From the NCBI GenBank assembly GCA_023055505.1, contig JALIRH010000002.1:22320437-22384436 (forward strand): 64,000 nt of DNA, given 5' to 3'. The translations under genes and the position numbers were made by a program. Below are positions 39,671 to 51,674 of the stretch, in pieces. This stretch comes from Callipepla californica brunnescens. Taxonomy: Eukaryota > Chordata > Aves > Galliformes > Odontophoridae. The notes below the pieces were generated by a model, which saw nothing but the letters and a program-made list of their open reading frames with translations, ran no database searches and was not told where the DNA came from. The number at the start of each line of letters is the position of its first letter. Positions within the stretch are counted from its first letter, which is position 1.

Positions 39671-39843
39671 AAAAGATTGATCTGTGGGCTGGTGAGCATA
39701 ATATCTGTCCCAGTCAGAAAAGGAAAGAGGAAATTAGCAGAGCGGTTGGTGGAGAATGATATCTATCAAAAGAAACACTTGGAGAGCACTGAGTTTAGTG
39801 ATAGGTGACTGCCGGAAAAAAGGGAACTTTGAATTTTGTCAAG
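39671..39843 (+). other. RUNX1T1 exon encoding the MTG8b N-terminus (exon '1b')
   Basis: A 173-bp exon with clear borders. Upstream is a long pyrimidine tract (about 39627-39665) ending GTCAATAG. Downstream is CAAG followed by GTAAGG. The strong acceptor indicates an internal exon that receives a splice from upstream, presumably from the CpG-island exon. The first 85 bases are leader: the frame of the start codon has in-frame TGA (39678), TGA and TAA before it, and there is no earlier ATG in the exon. The donor is phase 1, matching the shared next exon. Confidence 0.92.
39756..39843 (+). CDS. RUNX1T1: RUNX1T1 (MTG8b isoform) N-terminal coding segment, partial
   Basis: RUNX1T1 (ETO/MTG8) is a nuclear co-repressor scaffold that bridges DNA-binding factors to NCoR/SMRT, Sin3 and histone deacetylases through NHR1-4 domains; in humans it is the partner of RUNX1 in t(8;21) leukaemia. 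Only its isoform-specific N-terminus is here: 29 codons from ATG 39756 (A at -3), beginning MISIKRNTWRAL, with LVIGDCR in the middle, ending KKGNFEFCQ, plus one base (G) of a split codon. By memory of the human MTG8b protein (604 residues), this N-terminus is colinear with no gaps and differs by Val4 to Ile and Tyr27 to Phe. The NHR domains lie in downstream exons outside the window. The near-identity over 29 residues together with correct splice borders makes the call firm. Confidence 0.95.
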
Positions 39844-42800
39844 GTAAGGAACAGAAAAATATTTGATTTTATAATGTGTATTCCTTTTAGAATTTTTATG
39901 AAATGACTGTACCTTGCCATGTAAACTGTAATTTAAGCAGAAATCTTTGTCTTTACTCCTTAGTTCCTAAGAGTCTAAGTCAATCAAGAGTGTTGTCATC
40001 ATTTTAATAGCACTGAAAGAGTACAGCTATAACAATGAAATCCTTCAGTGATGACTTTTCTAAAATCGTTCTCGTCTCGTAAATACATATATGTGCAACT
40101 TTAATGTTTCCTGTACTTTTTATGCCATAGGTATGTTTTATCTGGCATGCAAATACTGATTGACTGGGCTGTAAAAATAATGCAGTTCAGCTTACTGCAC
40201 TGTGAACTGAAACAGTATTTGCAACCAGGCTAAGGGACAGTTGTAATCATGTTGGCCAAATGTTGGTTGTCTTCATAATTCAGAGGAAACCGCTGGTGAA
40301 CTCACTGGGTTGGGAATCTATGTTAAATTCGATTGAAGAAATATTGGAGATGAATATTTCAGTTTCTTGCATGCAAAAGTTTCTACTAGGCTTGAAAAGT
40401 AAATCTGTGAAGGCAGAACAGCCCTTCTACTTAACTTATGACTGTCATTCCTGTCTTTACTGAAACTGCATTTTTTCTCCTAAAATGGTGTGTCTAGATA
40501 GCAAGAAACTACTAAACTGAGTTTAAGTGCTTTCCAACACTCTTGATAGTCTTTTTTTAGTGTTGGACCGTTTTGCCTCTGACATAACTTTGATGGAGTA
40601 TGATATCAAAATAAAGTGAACAAGAAGTCTTGAGTACTCTGAGCTGTGCTCTGGTTTATTCTGAAGGCAGCTGAAGCCTGGTTGTGTGTTCCTAGCCTCT
40701 CCATGCAAGATGTGGCCTATTCAGGGTCCTACACTACTGGATGTATGGGTGCCATATTGCAAGGAGGTGTACACATTGTGGAGGCTTTGTGTGTTTCTGT
40801 GGATGTACTTCAAAAAAACTAAATCCTATTAACAATGAATTGGCATTCTAAATTGAGTTTCTAGCTTGATTTAAAGCAAGTCAGTGTATCTTTGTGATCT
40901 TCCTGTTCGCAGGTAGTGTGGAAAAGAATGTATATGCATATTCCCAGCAGACTTTCTTGTTGCATTTTTATTTTGCTGATTTCACAGTGTATATCTTCTA
41001 ATTCCCCCCCCTTTCTTCTATCTGCAATTCAGTTTTCAAAGTGTACCCCATATGGGTGGCTCTTGGTTGATTTCTTCCCACAGTATAGGTCTTCATAAAG
41101 GATTTCAAAAATAAATAAATGTAAAAGTAAAAGATTTCATTCCTCAAGCATGCAGTGCTGGCATACTAATGTGAAGCTTATTGTGGTTTATTGCTGTCAG
41201 AGCACGTGCAAGATAATGGAAATTTTCTACAACTTAAGGGAGAGACGTGTTTTCTAATACTGATCATTTTTATTAGGAGGGATTGAATATGACTGAAAAT
41301 CGCTTCATCTTTACAAAGCCCAAATGATCTTCTTGTACTACTGAAATGTTCATAAAATGGGAGGGAACAGCATGTTAACCTGTCTGGTTAACCACCGGGC
41401 AGGTCAGACTGCTTGTATCACCCGGGTGCAGGCACATCTGGACCACCATTGAAAAGCTGCTGTATCCTGAACAGTTCCTTCCCCTTGTAGTCCTATCAAT
41501 GTAGCTTTCTAACAAAACAAGCACATCCTCTCCGTAGCAAAACTTACAGATGTTTAACCATGGTTTACAACTTAGTGAAAAAGATGATCCAAAACTGCCT
41601 TGCAGCTATTTTGTAGAAAAGATAGCAATGGATGGTGGTGAGTAATTGATAGATCTTTGGGCATTCCCATTTTGAGATATATTTGGAATGAGGTGGCTGA
41701 GTAAGTTACCTAAATCTGGATGTGTGCATTTGTAACATATGCAAGAATTTTAGTCTTAAATGGCCAAGATGCTCCATTCTGAAATTTGGATTAGTGACAT
41801 GAGAGATGTGCCCAACACTCTTTATATATATATCTTTTGAAATCCAGCAAGAAGCTTCTGTTCCACTACCCTAGATAGCTTTGTCCTATATATTATAGCA
41901 ACTTTAAGCACACTTCGATGGATGATTTGGCAGACAGTGCCTTTTCAGATGACGTGATGTAGGTTTCATTAAAAGCAGAGGAGGGTCAGAGCTGAATAAC
42001 TGTTCTCACAGCAGTGTCTGAAGTCAATTTCATATGGATTTTGCTGTGCCCAAGAAGATTTGACTTACTGTTTGAAATAAAAAATGGAATAAAAGGCAAG
42101 ATAAGAGGTGGCTGAGCCTATAGCTTCCTTGAAGCAGTGGCCTCTTGTATTACCAGTCTGCCTATGCTTAGGGTGATGGCTTTCATCCATCCTAACCATT
42201 CTTTTGCTCCTGTAATCTCGTCTTTTCCTTGGTTTTCCTTTTTTGGTCTTTATATCAATTGTTTGTGTACTTACCGTCTTGAAACATCCAACTGAAGTAA
42301 TAACTCCCCCTTCTAACATAGAACAGATGCAATTCGGTTCTTGGGGACAAGTGCATTACAGACACAGGTTTGTCATTACTCAATTTACAATTGGGTCTTC
42401 GTCTGTTCATGTGGTGTACACCTGTGACTGGCTGGCATCACATTGGTTGTATGGTATGAGTACGAGAGAGATTAATGAACAACAAAGGTTGGATGACAAG
42501 AAGAGACTTCATGGCACACACGGGTTTTTTCACATCTCGTAAGAAAGTGAAATTCTGAGATGAGGGAGGGAACCCACGTGAGAGAAGCAGGGCCTTGTTT
42601 ATTGCTGACTTGCAAATGACGTTTTATTTCCATAGGTCAGTTTGATTTGGAGTGGTTGAGAGTGGTGGCCGTTTTCTTCAGCTTACTTTCTGAGCCAAGA
42701 AGAACATACTGGGCAGGGATCCAGCTTTTGAAGTACAAAGAAAATAGCCTATAATCTTTATAAAACACTGGCGGACGGGGAAGGGAGGAAATTCACAGAG

Positions 42801-43518
42801 AATGACTGAGTTTGAGAGCAGCTATGTTAAAAGCAGAGTGTGAGAGTGTATGACTTTGGATTTGTTTTAATTCGAAAACTACAACCTTTGAGATGAACAG
42901 ACTGTGACAATAGGATGTGTTTATTAGTAAACTGAAACAAAGCACTTCAGCTGAAGTTCCCTTTCCAAAGTGAATTTCTGAGTGTGCAGAGTTTGGTTTC
43001 TCTTTTTTTTCCCTCTTGGTGATGTGCTGTGGCTCTGATAACATTAATGGGCTTTGCCCCACATGGAGCAGCAAGTGTATTGTAGCACTGCTCACTGATC
43101 CCAGGTCAGTGTGATGCGTGAAATCAATTTATTTGAATCTCTTTGCCTGTATAGGAATTTGGCGGTGTGCCAGTTGTTTTCATTTAATGTTCTTTGTGTT
43201 GAACACAGACAAGCAGGCACGCTTTTGTGCTCCTCTTTCTTTTGGTCTCTCTCTCTCAGCCAATATTCTATTCTGTGGGTTTTCAGAAGAAGTAAGAATA
43301 TGTTACCCTTTCTAAAATCATTTTGTTTAAATAGTATTTAAAGAGCGTAGAAACTGGGTCAGCCAGCGAGCAGCATGTGCAGGGCTTTCACAGACTATAG
43401 GTGGTAGCACCTGCCTACTACCATTTCTTAAATTTTAGTAAAAAATAAAAAGAGAGGAGACACTGGTTTATATTTCTCTGATTCTGTGACTTATATCATT
43501 ATGTAAAAGACTCAAAAA

Positions 43519-43544
43519 GTGTGTGTGTGGGGGGGGGGGGGGGG
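43519..43544. repeat. GT repeat followed by a run of 16 G
   Basis: GTGTGTGTGT leads into an uninterrupted run of about 16 G (43529-43544). Such homopolymers are prone to length error in assembly. Confidence 0.9.
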
Positions 43545-44256
43545 AGAAAGAATGGTTGGATGGATGGGTGAATCAGAGAGACTTTACAGGGTCTTTCTCA
43601 TTTTGAGTAACGGCCTTAATGTAAACGTTAATTTGGGAATTCTTTGTCTCATGCATTCTTCCCTTCTTCCAGGTAATATTGTGAATATATCTGAGGAACA
43701 GCTCTCAGAAAGTAACCATCTCTTTCCTTTTTCCCTCTTCATATGAAAAAGCATGTGGAACAGCAAGTAATTCAGCCCTTCTTAAACAGCGAAAGGAGTA
43801 GACAGCAGCAGCACATAATTCCAGGAGGATTTGTTTTAGCACTTGGTACTGGGAGAGAGGGGAGCAGAGAAGACTGTTGATGCTGCAGGCAGTCCTTGCG
43901 GAAGTTGATAGGCAGAAGTGTGGAGCCGCAGCGCAGGGGTCAGACTTGTACACATCAGCCCCGTTTCCTTGTTTAATTACCTGAAGAGCAAAACATCCAG
44001 GCTGAGAGTGTGTGAAAATGCAGTATCTCGAGCTGCAGTTTGCCGCTCTGACATCCTGCGAGGCCAGCCCTGTCTGTCCGCACACGTCAGGGCCGGTTCC
44101 TGACAGCGGGCTATCTCTGCCGGGCCTGGGTTCCTTCCATTCAGGAGGCATTGTGTGCAGGAGGGCTTGGTCAGGAATCTGAGGTTCCTGCCGGTTCTTC
44201 CAGCCCGGACAACGCTGTGACAGATAGGCCCGATTTTTTTTTTTTCTTTTAAAAAG

Positions 44257-44277
44257 AATAATAATAATAATAATAAT
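44257..44277. repeat. (AAT)7 microsatellite
   Basis: Seven perfect AAT units directly downstream of a T-rich then A-rich tract (about 44233-44255). Confidence 0.96.
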
Positions 44278-44923
44278 TTGGCTCTTTTTAGTCTTTCCCT
44301 TGTAATTCTGGCATTGGTATAACACTGACTGAAACAAAACAGGTTAACCCTTTCACTTCTGAATCCACGGTTTTTCCTTCTGCTTTATTATTCTCTTTAC
44401 CTTTGCTTAACCTCTTTCATTTTCAGAGGTAAAACCTTCTGAGGACCATGATCTTTCAGACTTGAGTCTGTGCTGTGCAGCTATAATAAAAGAAAATTTT
44501 GAATTTTCTTTTTCTTTCAGTTATCATGAATGTAATCATCATACTTGGCACTCTAAGTTTCTCATTTGCAGCATGCTTGGCAACATTACTTTTATTCATC
44601 CCATGGCATAAAACCAAGCCAGTGTTTGTTCTGGCATGGCCTATTAAAACAGTGGTGGCAGCTATCAGCACTTCCATTCTTAGTACCGGTGTGATTTTCT
44701 TAGGTGTCCAACTTTGGATTTGGTTTTGAAATAGTGAGGTCAATTTGGTTGCAGTCCTTGCTCATAGGTGCTGAGTGTTGAGGGAACTCCCTGTGAACTG
44801 TGGAGCTTTCTGTGGACAGGGGTGGGTGGACTTAAATACCAGCCCTAAGCAGAAACTCCTCTTTATATCTAAAGTTCAAGGTTATTGATGATAGATACTG
44901 AAAAATTCAATTAAATAAAGGTA

Positions 44924-44928
<5 letters not shown>

Positions 44929-44965
<37 letters not shown>
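44929..44965. repeat. (CT)18 microsatellite
   Basis: About 37 bp of uninterrupted TC units, followed by a TATA-rich segment to about 44998. Confidence 0.97.
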
Positions 44966-44968
<3 letters not shown>

Positions 44969-47900
44969 TATACTATATATATATAAATATATATATCTTT
45001 TTTTTTCTTTTTGATTTATAGATAATTCAGTTTGACTTCTTGTCAGACTTCTTCTCTGAATGGTAAAGAGTATGGCTTAGTTGGATAATTTCAATTATCT
45101 AGTTCACAGCACAGTGCTGTAAATAATTGTGTTAACAGACCTTCAAGTCACAAGGTGCAAGCAGTAGAGGAAGGGAACGTGTTTATCTGGCTTTGCAGCA
45201 AAAATCAGTGCAGCATGTGACCGTTACATTTCATTGTTGCGGGCAGAAGCTGGTCCAAGAAAGATATTTGTGGTTACAGGAGTGGAGAACAGAGAGCTGA
45301 AAGTTAACTATGGTTTCCTTTTCTTTTACACTGAAGGCTTTCGGTCCAGTCTGTAGAGTTATTCCTGTTGTTGTGCAGGACGTTTTCATGTGCTAATGGT
45401 TTGGGTTATTTTGTAGGTGTGATCAAAATTGCCCAAGCAGTAACTTATATTTTCTCTGCTAGTATTTCATTAGGATTTTGTAATAAAGATTTAAAGGCAT
45501 ACTCTTCCTGCGCAGAAACATTAACGGCCATTACCCAGGAAAGGGTTTATAGGGGATTCCTCATTAAGTGAATGTGCCCTTCAATGGGCATCTGCAGCTG
45601 TGAGTACACATAGCATAATGGGACCAAAAGAGTCATTATGATCTATTGTGCTCCTAATCCTTCATCTAAGAAGGATTTGCAGGGGATGGTGCAACAAAAG
45701 AGCTGTTACAGTGTACCAGATCGATAATCATGATCTAATAAATTCTTAAATTTGTACATAATACTTCACCTTTTAGAATCAGCCCCCTTTCTCAATAGGA
45801 TCTCCTATACTATTCAGGTGTAAGGGAGGCTTTAAGTAAAAGCAAATTACTTAAACACACAGTTTTAAATCCCTTTATCCTTCCGGACTGTAGAGAATCC
45901 ATAGTGTAAACAAATATTGCTTGGATCTGTAGGATGAAAATAAGATGTTTTATAGTCAGGGCCGTATTTCCACAGGGTTTGTATATATGTAGGAAATAAT
46001 GTGTCAGTATGAACATGTATGTCCCTCCTTCTGGCATACTACACATCTTTACATTTTTTCTAGAGTTCCTAATCCAGTGAACTGGCCATGACCTAGCCAC
46101 CCATTGCCAGACTCAGCCTGCTACCTAGAAAAAGCAAACTCCCCTCATACAGGTGGTGACAACAACAGCCACGCTGTCCTTCCTCTGCCCCTTCAGGTGT
46201 CCAGCTCCTCTCAAAAAGGCAGAAAAGGATAGTGTGTAGTGCATGGTCGCTACATCAAAAATCCCTTGGAGGTGATGGTTTTAAATCAGTATTCTGTTTG
46301 AAACTGGAAAAAAGGAAAGAAATCTAGCTTTGGCATTGGGCATATCTACAAGTCACTGCTGTGACAGTTTTGCTTAAGGAAAGTTCTCACAGATAGAGTC
46401 CCAAACTGCATTAAAATCGGTACCTTGCACTGTGCCCAGGCACTTACTACTGCTCTTTGCAGATGTTCTCCTAGTGTGAAGTGCTGTAATTTGCTCTTGG
46501 TATGAAATTCCACTTCATAATCACCTCTGAATTCTTCCCTTGCTTCTCTTCTGAACGGCTACAGCTAAGCACCATGTGGAGTACAACACAATTAGATAAA
46601 ATGAAATTATATTTAAAGGCTTGTGTTCCTAAAGACCCCTCCCTGTTCTTAAAGAAACAAAGATTTTTTTATGTTAATTATCCTTAGCTGTGATCCGATG
46701 CATCTGAGTCTGACTAAAAGCACAGATCTTCTGTCGACCTCTTTTGTATTCAGGGACTTTCTCCTCAGATTGAACAACATTTGGTGAATCCATTTGGGAT
46801 TTGTTTTGGTAGTGGAAACTGACTGGGATGTAGAATGGTTAGGAGATGGCCACAGGACCAAGGACAGAGGGGTAGTATTGATGGCAAAGAGAAGGGAGGA
46901 CTCTGAACTGACAAGTGAGGAAAAAAAAATGCCAGAGAAGGTGTAACTAAGGAAACAATGGAAAGATGGAGGAAATTTATGAAAAGCAATACCTTCCCTT
47001 TGTTATTCAAACAATAATGCTTTTCCATCATCAAGGGCTGAAGGAGTGTGTACTGATTATGCTGTGTTTCTAGACACTGAACTGCATTAGAGCAGTTCAT
47101 TTGGTGATATTGCTTTGCCATTTTAGCAATTACAGGCTGTGCCAGTGGGTAGTCCTATTATAACTGTGAGAGGACCCATCCATAGCCACTCTTCTGTTAA
47201 GATTTAATTTTCCTCATGTAAAAAGGTGCCCCCCTGCCTTTATGCCATTAGATCTTCTCCTTCATCAGGGAAACTTAAAATATTTGATGAGGAAGTGGCT
47301 TTCTCACCTGGCTCTGGAAAACAGCTCAAATGGAGAAGTTTTGTTTAGCTGTTATAGATAACACTCGAATATGTATATGCAGCCTTCATTCATTGCACTT
47401 TTGAAACTAGTCAGAAGTTGACTGGTTAAATACAAAAATAAAGGTATTGAGAATAAACACCAACATACTGTGCAGCGCAACTGCTGTGATACTTCTGTCA
47501 TTGATATATACAGGGATGCATAAAGTGGCCTGTTTTTCAGCCCACTGTACTGGAGGCCAGCATAAAGGTTTTGTTGTCAGATGTAAGAATGAGCTCTATC
47601 TTCTGAATGCTTATCAGCCTTTTTATGAGCTCATTATCTGTTTATTGTTGAAGAAGTACATGTATATAATGTATATACACATGTATTATTCAACAAAGTA
47701 TCATTCAGTGTAATATTTTCTAATCTCACTTTTTTGAAATAATATTATATTGAATAATACTGTTCTCTAATTTCACTTCTTTGACTGTTTCTGATGACTA
47801 TTGTGGTTTGCAAATCTATACTGAAAGTGCTCAAGTGCTCAACAACAGTAGATTCCTATCAGGGCTCCTTTGAACAAAGCTTTTGTACGATTATAAATGG

Positions 47901-49301
47901 AGTAAATAAGTACAAATTGATCAATACACGACAAAAGGGTGAAGAAGAGAGGTCAAGAGGTAAGAACATTTCCATATGAAGCATTTTCCCTGTTGAAAAT
48001 GGCAGTAGAAGCATAAGTAAATGTTGTGTATCGCTGTGTATTTGCTCCACCTGGTGGATTTTCCTGAAAGTGTTTTTAATCTTTGCTAATACGGGAAACT
48101 GTCTTTAATTAAAAACAAAACATACTACCAAGAATAAAGACAGCCTTTTAATTTAGAGCAGCAATGGCATCACAAAAGACAGATTTGGGAAAGAAAACAT
48201 TAAAACTAGCTGTTTCTCTTGGCCACACTCGATCAGTGCAGTAATCTCCATGAGAGCGTAAAGTTTCCAAGCAATTAATGAGGATGGTTTACTTTTGGAC
48301 TGGAGCTTTGTAATTAAGAAGCCTAAATGCAAGACTTGGGAGGTTGCATGTAATCAGGAGAAGTGAGAATTTGCCATGTTGCCCCTAAAGCCACCCCCCC
48401 AGCTAGGAATTCTTGAGTGCCCTGGTAGGAAGGGCAGCACTACTGAGAAAGAGTTCTGCATTCAAGTGTTAGCACTGTGCATTGGCATAATCTCTGTCTG
48501 TCATTAACCTAGCTTTGCAAACATTGTTTTCTTTGGAATTCTTAAGGACTCGATTATGCTTTGATCATCGCATTGTTCTCCTTAGGTTATTTTTTTCCTT
48601 TAGAGTGTAATGGCTCCCTAACAGAAGGTGAAGTTTAGAAAATAGTGTCTCCATATGCAAGGGATTTGGAGACCTTTTTATTGTCTTTAAAAATGTCATT
48701 CACAGTCCTCATTAGCATTTATTGTTGCAAGCGTACAAGCAGAAAATGTGAAATTGGTATGTCATGAATAGCTCCACAGAGCTCGAGAGCCCTGAAATTT
48801 TGCCTGCAGTGTGGTGTGGGGCAGGCATTGAGAGAAAGCTGTCCAGATGGCTGCCAGCACAGAGCCGAGCTGCAGGTTTTTGTCTCTGGTGCTGAGAGGA
48901 GGGAAAGTTCACTGGAGCATACGCTATCACCCCTTGCGTTTTAACAAAACTCACTTGCCATCAGTCAAAACGGGGAGGTGGTGACATTGAAACAAAAGTT
49001 TTCAATATAATGTAACAGGCCTTGTCAAAGGAATAAAATATGTTTAGTTAGTGTCACAAATATTGACGTGTTATGAAGAAAAATGCAAGGCTCGAATTTA
49101 TGGCTAGTGGTAGATCCTCTTTCACACAAATATGCTCTCACGTTATCCTTATTATGAAAATCCTATGCATTGAAAAGACATTGATTAGAGGTCAAAACTA
49201 GGGTTAATATACTATAGCAGGAGGAGTTTCCCTACCCATGTTGAACGAGCAAACACTCTGAGCTTCAAGTCAAAAGGCAACTGATAGCTTGAGCCCCCTC
49301 C

Positions 49302-49350
49302 TTTTTTTTTTTTTTTTTTTTTGGGTGGGGGGTGGGTAGGGGTGAAGGGG
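49302..49350 (+). repeat. T21 homopolymer joined to a G-quadruplex-type tract
   Basis: Twenty-one T (49302-49322) are followed at once by GGGTGGGGGGTGGG, then TAGGGGTGAAGGGG. The + strand has at least four G-runs of three or more with loops of 1 to 4 bases, which fits a G-quadruplex consensus. Confidence 0.85.
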
Positions 49351-51654
49351 TTTAGATCTTAAAATATGACCCTATTTCAGCAGGACCAGGTATCATTGTC
49401 CAGGCATCTCTGGAGTACACCAGCTGCGTTTCTTCTTCTGTCAGTGCAATGGCATCTTTGGTATTTTCTTGTGCCTTTCGTAAATGATACCAAATCAGTA
49501 TAAAATTTTCCATAGTGTCTTAGTGATGTTTATCCTTAGATGATGTGGTAATTTTCTTTGAATATGAATGATGATAGAAATTAACAGTCAGTTAACAGGT
49601 CCCATTATAGCAAATGCTTTATTTAATAAAGATGTAAGGGAAAACTTGATTTAGGTCTGATCAAGCAGAGGAAATGGGCACCACAGCAGGTGCATACACA
49701 TGACCATGCCCAAGTGCAAACACACAGCACAACATGTTCTCTGAAGGACTAAAGCCTGTGTTGGTCCTCCTGTTCTCAAGCAATTAATTTTCAGTTGACC
49801 TATTCTTCTCCCCCCATAGATTTTTATATGTCATTTTTGTTGTTTTAAACCTGAAGTACACCTGAAATGCCGCTCAGATATCTTTCTGACAACTTTCAAC
49901 AATAACAATTTTTTTTTTGGTCTTTTTCCGATCAAAGAACAGTGAGTGATCTAGATTGCCATACCTGTCTCACTGCCAAGGCTGCTTTTTAACAGATGAT
50001 TTGAAATCCTTTTTAGAGGATGAATTTTTGATTATACTGTTGAAATAATATGATTTTAATTTTTTCTAACTGAAAAAAAGAGATGACTGCTTTCTCATTT
50101 CCAATGGATTTAATCCAGTACTCCTTTAGTTAGCAGTAGGTATAACATGATGAAGAGTTTATCTTACATGACCAAAGAATATTTTCTTCCCAACTTGATG
50201 AATATAGCTTTAAGATAGTAAGTATTTGTATAGGTAATCTCAGTCTGTGTTTCAGAGACTTATGTATGTTTTAAATGTCCCATTCGTCTTTTCTTTCTCC
50301 AAGCCCAGAAAGCCTTGCCAATAAGGAAATGCTTAGGGAAATGTTTACTGTCGTCTGGCAAATGTTTTGTGTTGCCTGTATTAAGAGCTACTGTTGCTGA
50401 TTAGCACATATCTCATTGGAATATTTTAATTCTGTTTCTTAGCAGAGAAATACAAGTTTGTGAAGATGTTTCTTTTTTTATTAATACCTTGAGATCTTCT
50501 GTGATAGTGCAACTATTTCTACTGCACTATGGAAAAAGTCACGTGGAAGGTGCTGTGGCATATCATAGGTAGGCTGCCACTACATCAGGCAATAGGAAGT
50601 CACTGCCAGCCTGAGCACCTCCCGGAGGTGCTGCCTTCGCTGTATTTTACGTGTGAAGGTCAACTGAAGAAAGTTAAGAAAGCATCCAGAAGTAGTAGTC
50701 CTGTCTCCACAATCAGCTCTACAGCTCCGCACATTACGTGGGTTTGCCCTGTCAGTGGGATGCCTTAAGAAAACACTAATAGCTTCCAGCTGGGTGGAAA
50801 ATCAAAACGTTTGGGGGCCGACAAAACTAGCAGATTTGAATTTGAAAGCCCAGCTAATGCCTCCATTTTTATTTACCACTCGCCCATAAAAGATTATTTT
50901 CCAATATGTCAGCCTCATTTGGTGGCCAGTGGTCTGAAAGTGAGAGTGGAACAAGCAAGTGGGGAAATCTGGACATTAGTGAGTCCGCCCTTTCAAGCTG
51001 GTGTGCCACTTTGTGGGATGGCCTCTCCTCGGGCTGGGGGGGTCCTAATGACCATTCATCAATGCTCGTTGACTGATCATTGAGTGCCTTCTCATTCAGT
51101 TTATCAAGTCTTGCACATAAAAAGTCAGAATAAGCATTATTCAGCTTTGTTAAAGCCAACTAGGAGTAAAATGCTCCATTTGAACCCATTTTGCCCTTGG
51201 TTTTTCACTTTGTTAATGCAGTCCTGCTTAAATGAGTGCTTTTATTGGGTCGGTTAGAATATCTGAAACTATTAATTCTCTTGTATTGAATAGCTGGTGG
51301 CAGGCCAGAGCAGATGGGGTAGAAAACTATTTGGTTGGGTGTATTGCTTTCAATTAGGATCAATGAGGTTTCAGCTCCTTTGAATTAACTCACTTAATAC
51401 CCACTGTGTGAAGTCACAATGTATCACAACAGTCTGCTCTAAGTCGAGCGGGAAGTTGAGAAGTCCTACAGAAAATCTTTGAGTTAAATTCTTCCTTCAC
51501 TGTTAATAGAGAGCTTTCATTAACTACAGATGCGTTTCAGTCGACTTCAAGTCCCTCTTATTAAGCTAGGTTTAAGCTGAAAGCAGTTTCTATGCTTTCA
51601 AATGGTGATTGTTTGGAGTTTTTCTTCTCCAAAGCAATGCAATAGCCACTTCAT

Positions 51655-51674
51655 ATCAAATTTGCAAATTTGAT
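51655..51674. repeat. Perfect 20-bp palindrome with ATTTGCAAAT core
   Basis: ATCAAATTTGCAAATTTGAT equals its own reverse complement. Its centre resembles POU/octamer-type sites (ATTTGCAT / ATGCAAAT). It lies in repeat-poor intron about 3 kb before the MTG8a exon. Confidence 0.9.

Noticed and set aside
43705..44337. 210-codon open frame on the minus strand
   Set aside because: It runs through the AAT microsatellite and poly-A tract (giving a run of Ile and Lys), has no family resemblance and no splice borders. It is a chance frame in an intron.
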